Assembly (NCBI GenBank): GCA_030590275.1
Contig: JAUUYV010000066.1
Coordinates: 1 to 7,933 of the forward strand
DNA length: 7,933 nt
Reading direction: 5' to 3'
Source of the DNA: Porticoccaceae bacterium
GTDB lineage: Bacteria; Pseudomonadota; Gammaproteobacteria; Pseudomonadales; Porticoccaceae
Shown: piece by piece, positions 6,493 through 7,933 of the stretch
Numbering within the stretch: position 1 is the stretch's first letter
Layout of the letters: each line of letters opens with the position of its first letter
Program-made: the position numbers and the translations under genes
Notes under the pieces: generated by a model
Told to the model about the DNA's origin: nothing
The model's input: only the letters and a program-made list of their open reading frames with translations
Database searches by the model: none

Positions 6493-6542
6493 ACCCTAAC
6501 AACAAATGGCGCGCCTTACGGCGCGCCATTTGTTGTTAGGGT
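6493..6542. terminator. Perfect 23-bp hairpin, bidirectional Rho-independent terminator
   Basis: Arms 6493-6515 and 6520-6542 are exact reverse complements with a TTAC loop. The inner GGCGCGCC core (which is itself palindromic and appears in both arms) is flanked by an A-rich arm AACAACAAAT and a T-rich arm ATTTGTTGTT. Read on either strand it is therefore a GC stem followed by a U-rich tract. It lies 42 bases beyond the stop codon of the minus-strand gene ending at 6585 and so should end that transcript. It also insulates the monooxygenase upstream region from read-through. Confidence 0.85.
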
Positions 6543-6584
6543 ACTTAATGTGAGTTCTCGGTTGAGGTAATCACATAATAGCAA

Positions 6585-7933
6585 TCAAGGTGTTGAAGAA
6601 AGCTCTCGCAATTCCCAGCCTGCGTCTGCACCAAGATTAAACGGCATGGCCATACCGGCGTGGAGTTTAGTGCCGTCATCTGAAGGAATTAATGTGCGAA
6701 TACCATAATTTAATGGATTACCCAGGCCGGTGCCATCTTCTAGCACGGCTGGCGCATCCGCCGAGCTAAAGCTCCACAGATCTCCACCGTATCCATTGAT
6801 GCTGGGCTCGTTAGGAGAAGAGTACGAGCTATTGTCCAGGGTGCCGACAAATAAATGGTCTTCTACCTTTGCCATCACCCAGGCATAGTTGTTATGAATA
6901 TTGCCAAACCCGGAAGCACCATGTTTGGGTATGTAGCCGCCCACATTTGGCGTGAGTTCCCAGACATCGGTTACTGTATTGCGGGCCATTAAGTTTTCTT
7001 GACCGTAAAGCAACTCAATGGTGGGATTATCGGTTTCCAGATCCTTACCTCGCCATATGGTGGTGGCTCTCCACAGTGGCCTGATTAATCGATGGCCTAA
7101 AGTGCCTGGTTCGGCGACAAGCACCAATCCGGGAGAGGCATGGGTTGTTGAAAAGAACAGCCAGCCATCAAAATATTCTGTACCTCCAGCACCATAGGTC
7201 ATTAAGGCCAGGGCGGAGGGTTCATAGTCCAGCTCTGGATCCCAGACTTTTTTCCAGCCCCATTTGTGCCAGCTCTTGAGTCCGCCGGATAGGGGAACAA
7301 CCGGGCTAATATACAATCCGCCGCCAGCGTTGACAGCAATTCTGCTATTACCACTGTTGTCGATGTACTCGGTGAGTTCCCTGGGGTTTCCTTTAATTCT
7401 TCCCACCTCTACAAATTCCCAAAGGTTGGAGACGTCGTAGGACAAGGGAACGTAGTCTCCACGCCACTTTAAAACACGACCACTACTGCGTCTCTTAACG
7501 GCGGTATAGTATTCGCCATTGATCTCGGTCCACTTACGAATGGTTTTATATTCTTCAAACAGGTGTGAACCCAGGTAGGTTCCGTCGACTGCATCCCAGG
7601 CAAACATGATCATACCGTCACCTACGGCACCACCGCCCATGAAGACGACGCCGTTATGTGAACCCGCTGAGCGCATGCCCCTCACCTCATCTATGTTGGG
7701 GTCATATGGAGCGCTATTGGTTCCATCCGGGGTTCGGTCAGTCAGCGTTTCCCCCGTTAAGTCATACTGCCAGACTTTGGGTGCGCGCCAATCGCCGTCG
7801 GTACCCAGTGATGGATTCATGACTGCGTTCTGACTGAGTTGAAACTCACACACAGTTTCTCCGGGTTCTTCAAAAGGTTCTATGGCCAAACCCAGTGTGT
7901 CGGTAATAAATCCAATCGCATCAACAAAGTCGG
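6585..7933 (-). CDS. Uncharacterised protein, 3' part of gene, probably beta-propeller-like
   Basis: The frame is open to the right edge, so the 5' end is missing; 448 C-terminal residues are visible. The TTG at 7889 that could be taken as a start is internal, because the same frame continues upstream with no stop (DFVDAIGFITDTLG precedes it). I do not recognise the family with certainty. Visible features are repeated short beta-strand units rich in Gly, Trp and Asp, such as GVVFMGGGAVGDGMIMFAWD (~94-113 of the visible part), GTEYFDGWLFFSTTH (~250-264) and VEDHLFVGTLDNSSY (~356-370). GGDLWSF (~382-388) follows the last of these, and HAGMAM (~424-429) lies near the end. Such spaced strand-turn-strand units suggest a beta-propeller or similar all-beta fold. 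Only one Cys is seen near the left of the visible part and there is no membrane segment. Secretion cannot be judged without the N-terminus. It ends 42 bases before a strong terminator, so it is a separate transcription unit from the monooxygenase. Confidence 0.8.
   Translation of the reverse strand, partial: DFVDAIGFITDTLGLAIEPFEEPGETVCEFQLSQNAVMNPSLGTDGDWRAPKVWQYDLTGETLTDRTPDGTNSAPYDPNIDEVRGMRSAGSHNGVVFMGGGAVGDGMIMFAWDAVDGTYLGSHLFEEYKTIRKWTEINGEYYTAVKRRSSGRVLKWRGDYVPLSYDVSNLWEFVEVGRIKGNPRELTEYIDNSGNSRIAVNAGGGLYISPVVPLSGGLKSWHKWGWKKVWDPELDYEPSALALMTYGAGGTEYFDGWLFFSTTHASPGLVLVAEPGTLGHRLIRPLWRATTIWRGKDLETDNPTIELLYGQENLMARNTVTDVWELTPNVGGYIPKHGASGFGNIHNNYAWVMAKVEDHLFVGTLDNSSYSSPNEPSINGYGGDLWSFSSADAPAVLEDGTGLGNPLNYGIRTLIPSDDGTKLHAGMAMPFNLGADAGWELRELSSTP

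Noticed and set aside
6354..6539. Small plus-strand open frame of 61 codons
   Set aside because: No clear ribosome binding site, no recognisable family, and its last third is the terminator hairpin; most likely chance.
6487..6547. Integron attC-like appearance (GCCTAAC on the left, GTTAGGG on the right, folded hairpin)
   Set aside because: The arms pair perfectly with no extrahelical bases, the right end breaks the GTTRRRY rule, the core is a GC stem with A/T flanks typical of a terminator, and no integrase or cassette array is present.
7887..7889. TTG codon as the start of the right-hand gene
   Set aside because: The frame stays open upstream to the window edge and there is no ribosome binding site, so the gene is 5'-truncated by the window.

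Overview
The window is bacterial. It has compact single-exon genes, Shine-Dalgarno-like sites, Rho-independent terminators and families typical of free-living heterotrophs. Moderate GC and the gene mix (a Baeyer-Villiger-type flavin monooxygenase, an alpha/beta hydrolase, a NodB-fold hydrolase and a KefB/KefC-type antiporter) suggest a gammaproteobacterium, perhaps a marine or environmental one. That placement is inference; there is no rRNA, tRNA or marker gene to settle it.

All five supported genes lie on the minus strand, so transcription runs from right to left. At the right edge is the 3' part of a large uncharacterised gene (6585-7933, 5' end outside the window), probably encoding a beta-propeller-like protein. 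It is closed by an exceptionally perfect hairpin terminator (6493-6542). About 400 bp of AT-rich non-coding DNA with several repeats follows (6085-6492), probably holding the promoter of the next unit. Then come a 618-residue FAD/NADPH monooxygenase (4228-6084), a small hairpin (4162-4185), a NodB-like polysaccharide deacetylase-family protein (3243-4100), a 172-bp gap, a 564-residue monovalent cation:proton antiporter with a C-terminal NAD-binding RCK domain (1376-3070), and an alpha/beta hydrolase (329-1180). A hairpin terminator at 260-302 ends the series. The left 259 bases hold no gene.

The most informative observation is a broken gene that simple gene calling misses. Immediately after the antiporter stop codon, positions 1308-1369 encode on the minus strand the last ~18 residues of a second NodB-like deacetylase, with its own stop codon. 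It is 43/50 identical in DNA to the 3' end of the intact deacetylase 1.9 kb away. The antiporter therefore sits between an intact deacetylase and the tail of a paralogue, and it is visibly more AT-rich than its neighbours. The simplest reading is that the antiporter arrived by insertion or recombination that destroyed or displaced a deacetylase copy once next to the hydrolase.

Functionally, the monooxygenase could insert oxygen into a ketone to give an ester or lactone, the alpha/beta hydrolase could open that product, and the signal-less NodB-fold protein could act on a C-N bond of a small intracellular substrate. This would make a small catabolic module interrupted by an unrelated ion transporter. 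The co-function is inference; no substrate can be read from the sequence. I found no CRISPR array, tRNA, rRNA, transposase or clear phage element, and no convincing previously unknown system.
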